From a virus: 41,082 nucleotides of DNA. Numbering within the stretch: the stretch's first letter is position 1; every line of letters begins with the position of its first letter. The translations under genes were made by a program, and so were the position numbers. The DNA is taken from the IMG/VR virus record IMGVR_UViG_3300030101_001591, positions 1 through 41,082 of that record; one strand, written 5' to 3'. Below, piece by piece: positions 31,701 through 38,632 of the stretch. The notes beneath the pieces were generated by a model. It worked only from the letters and a program-made list of their open reading frames with translations, did no database searches and was not told where the DNA came from.

Positions 31701-32201
31701 TGTAAATGTTTTTGGTCCAACTTTTTTACGTAAGAATCCTGGAGCTTTACTACCTGCTGCTTGTAATGCACCTCTAGTAACAGCACTACCACCTATAGCT
31801 GCACGTTTAGCAGCTGCTATTGGTATATACTGTCCCATAGAAAAGAATGATGCAACTACATCAGGAGCAAAACCTATAAGGTGTCCTAATTTATTTGCAA
31901 TAGATTCAGCAGTAGTATCAGGTTCTTCTGACCAACCTAATGTAGTAAAACCTTCTACTAAACCACTTGTAAATTGATTCATAGTAGAAAGTAGGTTAGC
32001 ATCGGCAGCTTCTAAATCTCTATTAAATTTTAAATCTACCTTCTTAAACTGTCTTTCTATATAATCAACTTCTTCTTCTGTAAAAGATGTTGGATTAGTT
32101 CTATATGCAAGCTCTAAACGATTAAAGTATTCTTGTGGCTCAATTATTTTACCACGCACTAATTGATCTAAATACTTTAATTCAGGATTTTTTATTTTCA
32201 T
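22773..32201 (-). CDS. Giant virion protein with a predicted two-barrel RNA polymerase core (3142 aa)
   Basis: This is the largest gene of the window. Residues 1-360 are Gly/Ala-rich and hydrophobic in places, like internal (ejected) virion proteins. Residues about 860-945 look like a first double-psi beta barrel: S-G-T-D864-A-A, KLVGYK896-G-P, VPK936-T-A-A-K940. A second barrel follows: R1246-S-P1248, G-G-V-R-V-L, then G-G-A-D1285-K-D1287-A-D1289. A helix near 1367 (MGVIVDAMTRMQNLAD) resembles the post-catalytic segment of YonO/crAss/RdRP-type enzymes. DxDxD binds the catalytic Mg in all multisubunit-type RNA polymerases. The rest is helical, with a late segment HPKTAITNMYGG near 2730 and a membrane-like helix near 3000. 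It would travel in the head and enter the cell to transcribe early genes. Polymerase activity is inferred, not proven. Confidence 0.75.
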   Translation of the reverse strand: MKIKNPELKYLDQLVRGKIIEPQEYFNRLELAYRTNPTSFTEEEVDYIERQFKKVDLKFNRDLEAADANLLSTMNQFTSGLVEGFTTLGWSEEPDTTAESIANKLGHLIGFAPDVVASFFSMGQYIPIAAAKRAAIGGSAVTRGALQAAGSKAPGFLRKKVGPKTFTLQSVPMKVADYVVEQSKNFLGGAGLTAGGYLSKGIFASPKLRNIGEQGIHLGVALGVSAWKDGPKGMIDSGMHGAAAGALFGTIGNYVNVGRLLENPKTRKLGQDTIRQVATEVSKDAAKTEGLNMIVRGTLGSIAQGGMSTAQGLPVAEQVYEYMLGAFFGATTKSAGFAARTKFIMKNDYKNYRLGMTEQEAIDVARQDPEFQALSKSDQGYVETYIAKVVAQKFNMHAPLMGDLQQIPEIAKAVEKLGFDINQLTQPQFEQVFKQVKQDRAVQDLQGPTDIDIRVQERPAEYENVKPDSTDTIKNQVLQNKIDIAYNEMLEISSNADLNEPKIAIKNRDLELIANDIRGFNIGRNLDEINVNISKLAKENNYELNPTKAAILKEFKGLPNTFFTDVGVNNQRLGSYLKLKKNFSRRVDYEIDLTSDVVEIREIPERDFKGEVLGGDRPQSKWNKTFAGDPVEARLLIRKSYFEKFTKARLGRNAEIQEIPVYDRTNGGPLDFKNPSRKKIYDNAFNIKEQFTKEVQKRLIKSLDEKGMYIYGGTKDNGNLVVHRYAFTKTIRDNNRQEFFRRLENEVEGLKFKVKDDATLSNIFYTLIESGLYDPRNGFSIDLMVAATKKYIDNPLYANVQKFNKYANLSQGADIPLEAAEYVNTTSTEAKNNPANNRESGKFNMIMVKDFQDPMFNNSESGTDAAVIARHEVFDAIQTRNFRPANNGFLKLVGYKGPEYGENPIGNILLKTGTFRATEAQQKFMFENGIDFIVPKTAAKTSLGLREHTIEFVKATDSWTLVDSILQPFKMRPDELYLNMGVYENFKGNQPAPFQKQILDKINEQQLGPDLAKGVKDDYSKLVEDSYNGDPNRTAEFDQIAQQSLQDRQYKLPETYDFNINDISIESINNVLYKDITSPLSRKVIDKILNRGREDYRELITESTDEVAQRLMGLEVYEIPDILTRLDYDPGILLQPNIKKFVDKSLARYRTSRVVSPQIKHSTSGKLGPRDSETFARHPELNDNTFMMGRNFAKEYEIALPDNLGGVQSLESAFGKYKESLSSTQTKYDKADKEALASAMQFMLVRSPNSSNGGVRVLDFAGFVDRKGFGIYTTSKNDYYLGGADKDADSVSVYSGMSKNIREAFKKYDNEFLQDGVLYNFEKPTQIFKDLISEAQDKGPAGNFADLVDVNSRIEVARMARRGKQQMGVIVDAMTRMQNLADVIVKRNGVFETSYVYNEKPSDGKIQIRLNDTLPGKSGKVTLEQISKQLQLDSVNIVNLMADSANFSKVEFYNKIINKVWETYFKVTGDVMEVNGTTIYTPSLKGNNYFATTENAYGLYLTEKVHRDMYKVSGNSVLKINEYSRVAQEYMNEMGTDIPFYSNIAEAVMRTPDFFINPYKFYYNEAALKNQAESGRSELDVARLYVQKLRELVKGDKLFKRFGLKDFWNTHIETEINLKEIMDTSPYLMHDKLMDYQGIFSSLQRSRDFIREAANTGVGTETAEKIVADIVDTTYRIKSFFYTETQLYGIGNMEKEIKITPKEINSIIVRLKDKYRNQYKNRDDLVNEIETLIDYWLLTRDFRSAQTDILKHQEKDFVEVDAKIRKEIQRLTENNLLNDLESSGIHDYLKEKGKSFKKLRPTLDYAYRSLAIKNSNREEFFKSQSKYLKEITENITEQLKLPEESISLKKYLEEEIPFDVEPNFDYDTGVKNNQFEVKDNKLKKKEKRVEEEVMDYDVEVDDDGTFYKVPVETKSVKKPIKDTPETADQLKKTNEMLDEILPQFDWLKKKAKPNELLTDEAQVEVDRLRDIMRKTPSTIARFEEFWIGLTFKLEGVGRRLDTLNTSDLRMLNNALEERFSAKSIVDKTTGKLIKKPGWLEQMLNYKVIGKKLETFEEIEYIKAAVPVIDKFGQQKPKTMNIILPTSTLELGRKTIDKFDTLQKLMASGIEAQHNGFYNFLNIDNANLIKHRDLLIEHAWNINEYQQGKYPSNETSATAKERIKDAFIDSTDTVAKLTGLKFPWPAKDGGKSDMIDAQTYSERLAQRFAQDLKSINNSYIKSNWESIEKFFKQQKVKMNLYKSKQPLTAFEGYTKDQIENMTMSEQQTALQNKNIALNKMESMFLDVHGLIRPELVNLMFKKFDLQAAPDRTIFGEFFSINDYFFIKYHMQIRDRLEFSFPEINLDKPLNIKERGIVTKFIKKEMDKASYREHIVGDVYRGYMPRMGHFDIAANIPKIQAFAEKQIKQRIEEVKQPGGFQQLPLDLRMAVEYNELSKSEAINIFKDTLMARFRREMDNSASNGGYESEAQVRDLFTRSNYKGYVGDYTASMLRNRGQEFLPYYSKNIDVMKRYKQQLIKAHLTNLAGFRAELLLRRFDKVNGKEGFVENWSRYMRDAFTNMLGMSNYRALNIHGIEKKDQGLYKRYIDNKLSRKGLRLSVAEKDKLLDFDIAIRVSGAEKQNILFKNQNDVKQATKEVNNLRMTRAKKLSQEVNVTGKYNSLYHLTSDESAVKLFDGINKLFGGRLFGSLPEVKNVKGKVIGEAERRNAVLNRIRGISDLEGRFELLSLLSHPKTAITNMYGGTVNTIADTGWSAFRKANSNNYLLSMMQGMNAKFEFFNESTGKKQERGFESRADIDTWLESLGVYDQMFLDMVALDRNFGKKGVRRFWQEFIKRVNKSTRENDIQTKATYEQLQRKTLREVARDLKVEVPIVEFGALPMKWSERKLRGTAFLANYINMRDSVLEPIKDQIPFDSPVLINYALKGVEASQFMYQATFRPNFANTSLGRVLTRFQPYAWNSIGRRMRLFKEARQAEWNTEVLASKKAQRQFTFDLMSLALANIFVSTIFEYALSPPMNWLQDTAALLFGDKKARDRAFFSSYPHPVLAPLQVVTPPIGRFVMQPVTAILNQDFDQFKDYTLYSYFPFGRLVRDGLRTYNSPAMAVDFMTGLPLHAVHEMRQEQKEKAKRDEPIDPDFSIFDED

Positions 32202-32214
32202 TTACAATCCTTAA

Positions 32215-32895
32215 TTATTTTTCTAAGTAATCTATAATACCATTTAAAGTGTTAATCTGCTTTTCAGATTCTTTTACTAACTCAGCTTCATTTCTACCAA
32301 AGAATCCAACTATAGCAGAAGTAACTGGTGCTTTTCTTTTTTTATCAAATTGCTGTGTATCTTTTGCCATGTCAATGGAACTTTGTATATTATTTCTAAG
32401 TTGTATAAGTTTATTTTTAGTAGCTACAACTGAAACAGCATCTTTACCACCTAGTTCTTTTTGTGCCATAACCTTAGAAATAGCACCAGATTGACTAGTT
32501 ATTAACTCATCATTTGCATCTACAAAATCTTTAAAATCTCTACGTATAGCACCTGGTGTACCACCACTGAACAATCCTGTACCACCAAAGTAATTTATTT
32601 CTTCTGCATCTCTAACTGTATCTAAAGCATCACTTTCAAATGTACCAGTCTCAATCATTTTTTTATTTAATTCACTTAATGATAGTAAACTATTTTGTGT
32701 CATTTCTGTTTGCATTTTTAGTCCAGAATTAAATACAGACATACTTGCTTGCATTTTAGCTGCTACTTGTGCAGACATCATTTCTTTTGCTAGTTCTTTA
32801 GCATCATCTTTATCTTCACCAGTTTTATCTGCTAATGCACCTGTTGCTGTTGCTAATTGTGCTAAAGCAGCTATCACTTCACTGTTATAAGCCAT
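32215..32895 (-). CDS. Probable internal virion protein (226 aa)
   Basis: The protein is almost entirely helical, Ala/Gln/Met/Lys-rich (QVAAKMQASMSVFNSG), with a Gly-rich break FGGTGLFSGGTPGAI in the middle. There is no Cys and no enzyme motif. Short-tailed phages encode such helical proteins next to their giant ejection protein, and they form the core or a channel through the cell wall. It lies directly upstream of the giant gene in the same direction. Confidence 0.55.
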   Translation of the reverse strand: MAYNSEVIAALAQLATATGALADKTGEDKDDAKELAKEMMSAQVAAKMQASMSVFNSGLKMQTEMTQNSLLSLSELNKKMIETGTFESDALDTVRDAEEINYFGGTGLFSGGTPGAIRRDFKDFVDANDELITSQSGAISKVMAQKELGGKDAVSVVATKNKLIQLRNNIQSSIDMAKDTQQFDKKRKAPVTSAIVGFFGRNEAELVKESEKQINTLNGIIDYLEK

Positions 32896-32897
32896 TT

Positions 32898-33683
32898 CTA
32901 ACTCCCCATCATATCTAATACATTAATATTTCTACCACTAAAAGCACTCAATTCTAATAAATTACCTTGAATATCTCTTAGTCTAGACTCTTTTTGTTGG
33001 CCTAATTGATACATACCTTGATCCAATCCTAGCTGTGCAGCATCTTGCGACATATCAAATCTAGTTCTTATGTCACGAATTGTTTGCTCACCTGTTCCAG
33101 TTCTTAAATTAGTATTGGCCATCATAGATTGAGCATCTCTTATGCTTTGTCCAAAATTCATTACGCCTTGTCTTTGTTGTATATCAAACGCTTCACCAGT
33201 AAATAACTTTTGTTGCTCTACATCTTTAACAACATTTTTTGCTGCACCTAATAATAAATTTTCTGATCTAATTGCACGTCTTTTACGTCTACGTCTTTCT
33301 CTTTTTGCTCTTCTTCTTGCACCTATGCTAGATATAATACCACCTATTGCTCCAACAGCTCCTAATATAGGATTTACAGCACCTAAAATACTACCTACTG
33401 TATTACCTGCATTCATTAATCTAGCACCAAATCTTAATCCAGGACCCTCTGAAACTGGTGCAGACATAGCAGAAAAGTTTGGTACTCCACTTGTTCTAAA
33501 TTGTAAACCTGTTGTTTCTCCAACACCGCCTCTACCATAAGAACTACCCATACCTGCTCCCATTACAAATCCACCACCAGTAGGAGCTGGACTATTATAA
33601 CTAGGAGATGATGTATTCCCCATAAAATTAGTTTGCGAGTTAGCAGAATATCTTGGTTTTATTTTTCCATCTAAAAATCCCAT
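32898..33683 (-). CDS. Probable internal virion protein, gp14-like layout (261 aa)
   Basis: The first 75 residues are low-complexity (Gly, Ser, Asn, Pro). A Gly/Ala/Ile-rich membrane-like helix follows (LGAVNPILGAVGAIGGIISS), then a short arginine-rich block (RRRAKRERRRRKRR). After this the protein is helical with Gln-rich repeats. A hydrophobic helix followed by Arg and then a long helix is the design of T7 gp14-type proteins that insert in the outer membrane during ejection. The placement between lysozyme and giant gene supports it. Confidence 0.6.
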   Translation of the reverse strand: MGFLDGKIKPRYSANSQTNFMGNTSSPSYNSPAPTGGGFVMGAGMGSSYGRGGVGETTGLQFRTSGVPNFSAMSAPVSEGPGLRFGARLMNAGNTVGSILGAVNPILGAVGAIGGIISSIGARRRAKRERRRRKRRAIRSENLLLGAAKNVVKDVEQQKLFTGEAFDIQQRQGVMNFGQSIRDAQSMMANTNLRTGTGEQTIRDIRTRFDMSQDAAQLGLDQGMYQLGQQKESRLRDIQGNLLELSAFSGRNINVLDMMGS

Positions 33684-33684
33684 A

Positions 33685-34020
33685 CTACTCTCCCTCTTCG
33701 TTTATATGTCTTAATAAACCCTGTACACCTGGGCCTCTAATAAAATCTGTTAATTTTAAATCTAATAAATCTAAGTGGTCCAACATTGTCATACGTTCTG
33801 CAACCCTCATGGATTCTTTTCTTTTAGCTTTTTTTCTCATTTTGTCTAACTCTTTTATAAAATCTGGATTTGGTGTAGGATCTCCTCCATCACTACCTAA
33901 TGGCATATTCTGTAAATCTTTCTGTCTTTCAACTTCTGCTACAAAATCTGGATTAGGAGTTGGGTTTCCACCATCGCTTCCTAAAGGCATATCATATTCT
34001 TTATTTTTTTCTTGTGCCAT
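33685..34020 (-). CDS. Small protein with duplicated MPLGSDGG-TPNPDF unit (111 aa)
   Basis: Residues 11-26 and 39-54 are two near-identical 16-residue copies of M-P-L-G-S-D-G-G-N/D-P-T-P-N-P-D-F, 28 residues apart, followed by a basic helical region and an acidic end. The repeats look like short linear peptides that bind a partner twice. No family is recognised. It is coupled to the lysozyme gene by an overlapping stop/start, so a virion or lysis accessory role is likely. Confidence 0.55.
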   Translation of the reverse strand: MAQEKNKEYDMPLGSDGGNPTPNPDFVAEVERQKDLQNMPLGSDGGDPTPNPDFIKELDKMRKKAKRKESMRVAERMTMLDHLDLLDLKLTDFIRGPGVQGLLRHINEEGE

Positions 34021-34517
34021 TATGCACTCTCCTTAATATTTTCTATTGCTTCTACAAAATCTTTTACTCTCACTGGTGTTTGTTTATACCAACGTGAGTA
34101 TCTTTCCTCTTCTTTGTTTGCATACATAATTTCATCTATTGCTTTATCGTACTCTCGGTGACACAAAGCATGCCATGCTGCAGGAAATTTTTTATACCAT
34201 CTAGTACCTAATTGAAAATTAACAGACGTTAATGCAATTTTAAAATCTATATCATGTACATTTAATATTTTACATTGGTCATTACAAGCATCTAAAGATT
34301 TTTGTATGTCATTATCATACCATTCTTTTATAATAGATTCTTTCAAAGGAGAATCTACAGGATACAATTCTTTTTCTTCTTTTGATAACAAATGACCTAT
34401 ACCGCCAGTAGGTTTGCCTAATGTGTCTAAATAAACTACATTCTTATATCCTTCACGTAGCTTTATATGGTCATATAACTTCTGTCTAAAACTAATATCT
34501 TTTGGTATTATCATCAT
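34020..34517 (-). CDS. T4-type lysozyme (GH24 muramidase, 165 aa)
   Basis: The catalytic triad is in canonical spacing: E22 in LREGY, D31 in VVYLD, T37 in GKPTGGIGH, the same 9- and 6-residue steps as E11, D20 and T26 of T4 lysozyme. The rest follows the family (SVNFQLG, W-Y-K-K-F-P-A-A-W). It cuts the glycan of the cell wall. No signal peptide is visible, and the gene sits among virion proteins, so a virion-associated, entry-type lysozyme or a holin-dependent endolysin are both possible. Confidence 0.9.
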   Translation of the reverse strand: MMIIPKDISFRQKLYDHIKLREGYKNVVYLDTLGKPTGGIGHLLSKEEKELYPVDSPLKESIIKEWYDNDIQKSLDACNDQCKILNVHDIDFKIALTSVNFQLGTRWYKKFPAAWHALCHREYDKAIDEIMYANKEEERYSRWYKQTPVRVKDFVEAIENIKESA

Positions 34518-34900
34518 CTATTACCTAACGGATCAACAACATCAACTGCTACATCTAAATCATCATCTAGCCTGCCTCTTAATTTGTCTGTAAATAATTT
34601 TACTGTTGCTCCATATATTTTTTCCATATGTTCTTCAAATCTTTGTTGGTATGCATCCGTATCAAAATCAGATTCAATCTTTTTTCTTTCATCCGTTACC
34701 ATTTCATTAAAACTTCTAGGGTCGAGTATATTACTAAAAGTTTCTCCAATGTTCATAGCAGTTTGTGCACCTAAAACTCCAGCTGTTGCATCTTGTACGT
34801 ATGTAATTGGACCTTGTAAAACTCTACCTTCTTCTTTAACTCTCTCTCTTTCATCTGCAGCTCTGAATGCCTGCATAATATTTTGTGCTTCTGTAGCCAT
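34514..34900 (-). CDS. Hypothetical virion protein (128 aa)
   Basis: The protein is helical and charged (MATEAQNIMQAFRAADERERV), with a Gly/Ala/Thr-rich bit (VQDATAGVLGAQTAMNIG) and an acidic, helical C-terminus. No motif is recognised. The start overlaps the neighbouring stop, so it is part of the coupled tail/internal protein block. Confidence 0.5.
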   Translation of the reverse strand: MATEAQNIMQAFRAADERERVKEEGRVLQGPITYVQDATAGVLGAQTAMNIGETFSNILDPRSFNEMVTDERKKIESDFDTDAYQQRFEEHMEKIYGATVKLFTDKLRGRLDDDLDVAVDVVDPLGNR

Positions 34901-35148
34901 TATATTTCTACCTCCTGTAATTCAGTCTTTTTCCATCTATTATTTACTTTTACATATAAAAATTCTTGATTACCTTCTACTACAACTTTCTTATCACCAT
35001 CTACTCCATCTGTATTTAATGGCCTAATATTTTCTTGCTGTGTAGGTGTAGCATATTGTTGTTTTACTTCTTCTATTTCTAGTTCAATATTGCTTTGTCT
35101 ACCCACACCATTTAAAATTTTACCTTGTCTGCTAAAAAATCTACTCAT
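34900..35148 (-). CDS. Small hypothetical virion protein (82 aa)
   Basis: The product begins MSRFFSRQGKILNGVGR, then a Gln/Glu-rich segment and a short strand-rich end (KKVVVEGNQEFLYVKVNN). It is translated right after the nozzle-like gene, overlapping its stop by ATGA. A tail or core assembly role is a guess from position. Confidence 0.5.
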   Translation of the reverse strand: MSRFFSRQGKILNGVGRQSNIELEIEEVKQQYATPTQQENIRPLNTDGVDGDKKVVVEGNQEFLYVKVNNRWKKTELQEVEI

Positions 35149-37538
35149 CGTGTTAGTTTTTCCCTATATACAATCTGTATATCGTTTACTTCAAAATTCG
35201 CATTTGTAGAACCTGTTGTTGTTAATGCTATACCTACCCCCACGCAGTTCTTAAAAGTGTCAGGAAAGGACATTTTCGTTGTTTTAAAGCCACCTGAGGA
35301 TAATGTTCCGACATCAGTCAATCCTATTTCATTTGCATCTGTCCTTGTACCAAATGCTTGTACTTTAATATTATTACCCTCTTTATAATTAATATATAAT
35401 GTATTATAATTTTTGTTAGTTGCAGCAGATCCCATATCAAATTCTTTAGACTTATATAACACTTGACCACCATTCTTACTGCTAGGTGTCTTGTCCCATT
35501 TAACTAAGTCTATAGTATCTGGATTGCCCATTAAACCTGCTACTGATGACCACCAATATAAATCACCATTATTAAAGTTTACTAAGTTTGTAATATCTCT
35601 ATTGCCAAACACATTAGATTGTCTCCATGATTCTGACTTCATATCGTAAAACAATATATTACTATTCTTATTAACTATAATTAATTCTTTAGACTTTGGT
35701 AAATATGCTATAACATTATTATCATGGTAGTGTGTTGTTGACCAGTTAGCTAATTTAGGTTGTGCATTTTGTGCTAAATTAATATCAATAACTTGTTGTC
35801 CATTATAAATATATGCACCATACGTATTAAACCAAGCAACAAAACCTTCCCCCTTAACTACATGATAGTCTTTCTCACAACCTTTATGTTCAAACTCAGC
35901 TTCTAAAAACTCTATGCCTCTAGAAACATTTATAATAAATAATTTATTTCTTTTAAATTGTAATAACTTATTACCTAATGATTCTAATTTAATAATAGTA
36001 TCACCATCTTCTACTTCTACATCTATAAAACTATTTTCTGGAAAAAAATCAAACTGATTTGGTAGTGACTTTAAAACTCTGTCAGACTTAGTTACAAGAT
36101 TTCTTTTGCTATCATAGTACTGAACATTACCTGCATACACTTTTCTATTCAATACAGTAGAAGTTTTAAATCCTGTGTTAGCTTCACCTATAACAGAAGG
36201 ACCTTCTATAATATATGGTTCTGCAATAGATAAATCTGTAATACCACTACCTATAAATCTATCTGTATCTAACCAAGCTTCTATTGGCCAAGCCCATTGT
36301 TTATCACCTGCTAAAGTATAGTTAAATAAAGACTGATAAGTTTCACTGCCAGCATATCGTAAACCTTTTGCAAAATCTACTTCTGCTAATAAATATTTAA
36401 CACCAACATTTGTATAATTATCTAATACAGAACCTTCTGTAAATCCATCCATCAATGCATAGTATATTTTAAAACCAGAATATCTAGGATCTTTATCTCC
36501 CATACGACCTGTCAATCCAAAATATAGTTTTTGTGCTACATCTGTACTAGTTGCACCAACAGATACATGTTGATATACATTGCCAATATATACTGCAACA
36601 GACTCAGATTTATTGCTATCATCTTCATAGTTAGAATATACTTTAGATGCCCACAATCCGTATCTTTTACCTGACTTAGGTTTTATACTAGTATCATCAT
36701 CTGCATTAACATCATTTCTAAAATATGCTATGACTGCCATAGAGCCTTGCCCAGCTGTAGTATAGTCACTACCACCACTAGCATACCCATCTAATAGATC
36801 ATGCATTTCTTGTGCTGTCACTTCTACTTTATTTACATGAGAAGATGTTCCCATAGCATAATCGCCACTATTTTGTACATCTAGCATAAATATTTCAGAA
36901 TCATTATCAGGATGAAAATGTGTCATTTTGTTATAAGCTTTATCTACCTCATACTCTACATTACTATTAGTACCACCTTTTATTGGTGCTACATGTAAAT
37001 CACTTGATATATAAACATTGTTACGTGAGTTGTTAATTGTAGTCTCTGTTCCTAACAAGCCCATTTTTCTATCAAAGTTATAATAACCTAAAACTTTAGG
37101 TTTATTACCTGCATTACCATAATGAGGAATAACTCTTATCTGTCCATCTACTGAATACATTTCTACCAAAGAAGCAGCATTACCATAGTCTATAGTCGTA
37201 GCTTCTGCAGTATTATTAGTAACATCGTATATACGAACTATACTATCAGTCTTGTCATTAACAAACAAATACTCAGTTTCATTAATACCAGCTGAACCAA
37301 AATTTCTATCTAGGTTTGTGTGCAACAATCCATTACCATAGTTCAAAGCATCTATAGAAGTAACATCGTTAGAGCTAATAGATTGACCATCAGCTTTACC
37401 TTCCATAACTAATTTACCTGGTATTTCATTAGATATATTTAACATTACTTGTGATTCTATATCTAATATATCTCTACGATTTGTATTATTATTTAAACCA
37501 CCCGTAAAATTTGCAATATTTTTAATTAACTTTGGCAC
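35145..37538 (-). CDS. Probable tail nozzle / stabilisation protein, beta-rich (797 aa)
   Basis: The start MPKLIKNIANFTGGLNNN, with a G-G-L-N-x-x-x-x-R-R-D and GKLVMEGK, resembles the opening of tail tubular protein B (nozzle) families, in which a GLN motif and an x-G-x-L-x-x-R-x-G motif begin a beta-propeller. The remainder is mostly strands and turns rich in Asn, Gly and aromatic residues, as expected for a propeller-type tail tip. Length is near that of T7 gp12 (about 790 aa). No coiled coil or enzyme motif appears. Confidence 0.6.
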   Translation of the reverse strand: MPKLIKNIANFTGGLNNNTNRRDILDIESQVMLNISNEIPGKLVMEGKADGQSISSNDVTSIDALNYGNGLLHTNLDRNFGSAGINETEYLFVNDKTDSIVRIYDVTNNTAEATTIDYGNAASLVEMYSVDGQIRVIPHYGNAGNKPKVLGYYNFDRKMGLLGTETTINNSRNNVYISSDLHVAPIKGGTNSNVEYEVDKAYNKMTHFHPDNDSEIFMLDVQNSGDYAMGTSSHVNKVEVTAQEMHDLLDGYASGGSDYTTAGQGSMAVIAYFRNDVNADDDTSIKPKSGKRYGLWASKVYSNYEDDSNKSESVAVYIGNVYQHVSVGATSTDVAQKLYFGLTGRMGDKDPRYSGFKIYYALMDGFTEGSVLDNYTNVGVKYLLAEVDFAKGLRYAGSETYQSLFNYTLAGDKQWAWPIEAWLDTDRFIGSGITDLSIAEPYIIEGPSVIGEANTGFKTSTVLNRKVYAGNVQYYDSKRNLVTKSDRVLKSLPNQFDFFPENSFIDVEVEDGDTIIKLESLGNKLLQFKRNKLFIINVSRGIEFLEAEFEHKGCEKDYHVVKGEGFVAWFNTYGAYIYNGQQVIDINLAQNAQPKLANWSTTHYHDNNVIAYLPKSKELIIVNKNSNILFYDMKSESWRQSNVFGNRDITNLVNFNNGDLYWWSSVAGLMGNPDTIDLVKWDKTPSSKNGGQVLYKSKEFDMGSAATNKNYNTLYINYKEGNNIKVQAFGTRTDANEIGLTDVGTLSSGGFKTTKMSFPDTFKNCVGVGIALTTTGSTNANFEVNDIQIVYREKLTR

Positions 37539-37710
37539 TTGCTTTCCTCAATTTAGTACAAAGTATATTACCTCTAGTAATATCATTCATATTTATAACC
37601 TTAACTTTTTTCTTTGATTTTGTTTTAAGATTATACTTACGCCTGCTATCACTAATAGACTTGCCTTTAAACTCTTGTCCTTTACCAGTTTCTGTATTAT
37701 ACATTCCCAT
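37522..37710 (-). CDS. Small basic hypothetical protein (62 aa)
   Basis: The protein is very rich in Lys/Arg and Ser/Asn (RRKYNLKTKSKKKVKVIN), with one Cys and no hydrophobic core. It overlaps the starts or stops of both neighbours by about 15 bases. This looks like another nucleic-acid-binding small protein of the virus, but no family was recognised. Confidence 0.5.
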   Translation of the reverse strand: MGMYNTETGKGQEFKGKSISDSRRKYNLKTKSKKKVKVINMNDITRGNILCTKLRKASAKVN

Positions 37711-38464
37711 CTATTATTTCGCCCCACACAGATGTTTTACCATCTATTATTTCTACTACCTCTACTTTAAACTCACCATTATTATACCAATCAACTATAG
37801 CAAATGCATGAGCCCAGTTATGTAATCTACCTTTTAACCACTTATTGCTTTCATGAGACATATCTTTTAAACATCCCATAGCCCAAGCAGCTATATTTCC
37901 ATTTAATTTTGTTAATGTATGTCTTTGCAAATCATGCGTATGTCCATACATTACATTTTCTCCATAGGTTTCTAAATGTTTTTTTGCATGATATGTTGTA
38001 GCAAATGCTCCATGAAAAAATGTTAGCTTGCCTATTTGTATCGGTAAATTATACTCAGTATATTTATAACCACGTTCTTTTATTTTACACGCTTTGAAAA
38101 AATTATAATTACTGAGATAAGGATATTTATTAGAAAAATTATCCAACCAGAGATCATGGTTACCTTGTAATAAATATTTCTTTTTACATCCAACCTCTTT
38201 AAGAACCTTGTCCCAAACATCTAATCCTTCATTTACCAATCTTATATCTTCATTAACTATAGGTAATTGAAACTCAAGTGGTGGTAATTTTTTATCTTTA
38301 TATTTCCATGCAGATACAGACTCCCACTCCCCAACATCTCCTAGATTAACAAATACATCTGGTTTTATTTTTTGTATAGCTTTCACTACACAGTTAACTG
38401 CAGCTTTATCTTCTAACGGATAATGCTGGTCTGGTATTATTATACCACGTTGCTTAAGTTTCAA
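37697..38464 (-). CDS. Calcineurin-like metallophosphoesterase (255 aa)
   Basis: The two-metal motifs appear in order: PDQH (D12, H14), LGD43, GNHD (101-104), a His in FFHGA, and GHTHD near residue 177. This defines a metallophosphoesterase that could act on nucleotides, phosphoproteins or nucleic acid. The lid region with WESVSAWKYKDKKLPP between motifs is long and may set substrate choice. It lies in the tail/lysis block, not in the replication arm, so it is probably expressed late. The substrate cannot be told. Confidence 0.85.
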   Translation of the reverse strand: MKLKQRGIIIPDQHYPLEDKAAVNCVVKAIQKIKPDVFVNLGDVGEWESVSAWKYKDKKLPPLEFQLPIVNEDIRLVNEGLDVWDKVLKEVGCKKKYLLQGNHDLWLDNFSNKYPYLSNYNFFKACKIKERGYKYTEYNLPIQIGKLTFFHGAFATTYHAKKHLETYGENVMYGHTHDLQRHTLTKLNGNIAAWAMGCLKDMSHESNKWLKGRLHNWAHAFAIVDWYNNGEFKVEVVEIIDGKTSVWGEIIDGNV

Positions 38465-38473
38465 TGGTACCTC

Positions 38474-38632
38474 CTATTTTTTAGCTAAAGCTTTTTTAAC
38501 TTCAGCCCATAATTTGTCATCAAGTTTATTAGATGATTTAGCTACTAACCAATCACCTAAATGCATGATAACTGCTTTAATTAGTTTTTCTGTTCCTAAG
38601 CTAGTTAGAACTTTACCTAATATTGGTCCCAT
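38474..38632 (-). CDS. Small helical protein (52 aa), short ORF
   Basis: ATG 38632, behind AGGAGA, shares a base with the upstream stop (TAATG). The product (MGPILGKVLTSLGTEKLIKAV, then MHLGDWLVAKSSNKL) begins with a Gly/Leu/Ile-rich helix and ends in a Lys-rich amphipathic helix. It may associate with membrane. The family is unknown. It precedes the phosphoesterase gene. Confidence 0.55.
   Translation of the reverse strand: MGPILGKVLTSLGTEKLIKAVIMHLGDWLVAKSSNKLDDKLWAEVKKALAKK

Noticed and set aside
22773-32201. N4-type (T7-fold) virion RNA polymerase
   Set aside because: Size and setting recall N4, but I found no T7-fold motifs, while the DxDxD with an upstream RxP fits the two-barrel type.
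33142-33540. 132-codon plus-strand frame opposite the gp14-like gene
   Set aside because: Its composition (Cys/Ala/Pro-rich) mirrors the antisense of a low-complexity gene, and a lone plus-strand gene would break a uniform leftward block.
34584-35027. 147-codon plus-strand frame in the tail block
   Set aside because: It is antisense to two coupled virion genes, has a Ser/Leu/Cys bias typical of shadow frames, and has no ribosome site.
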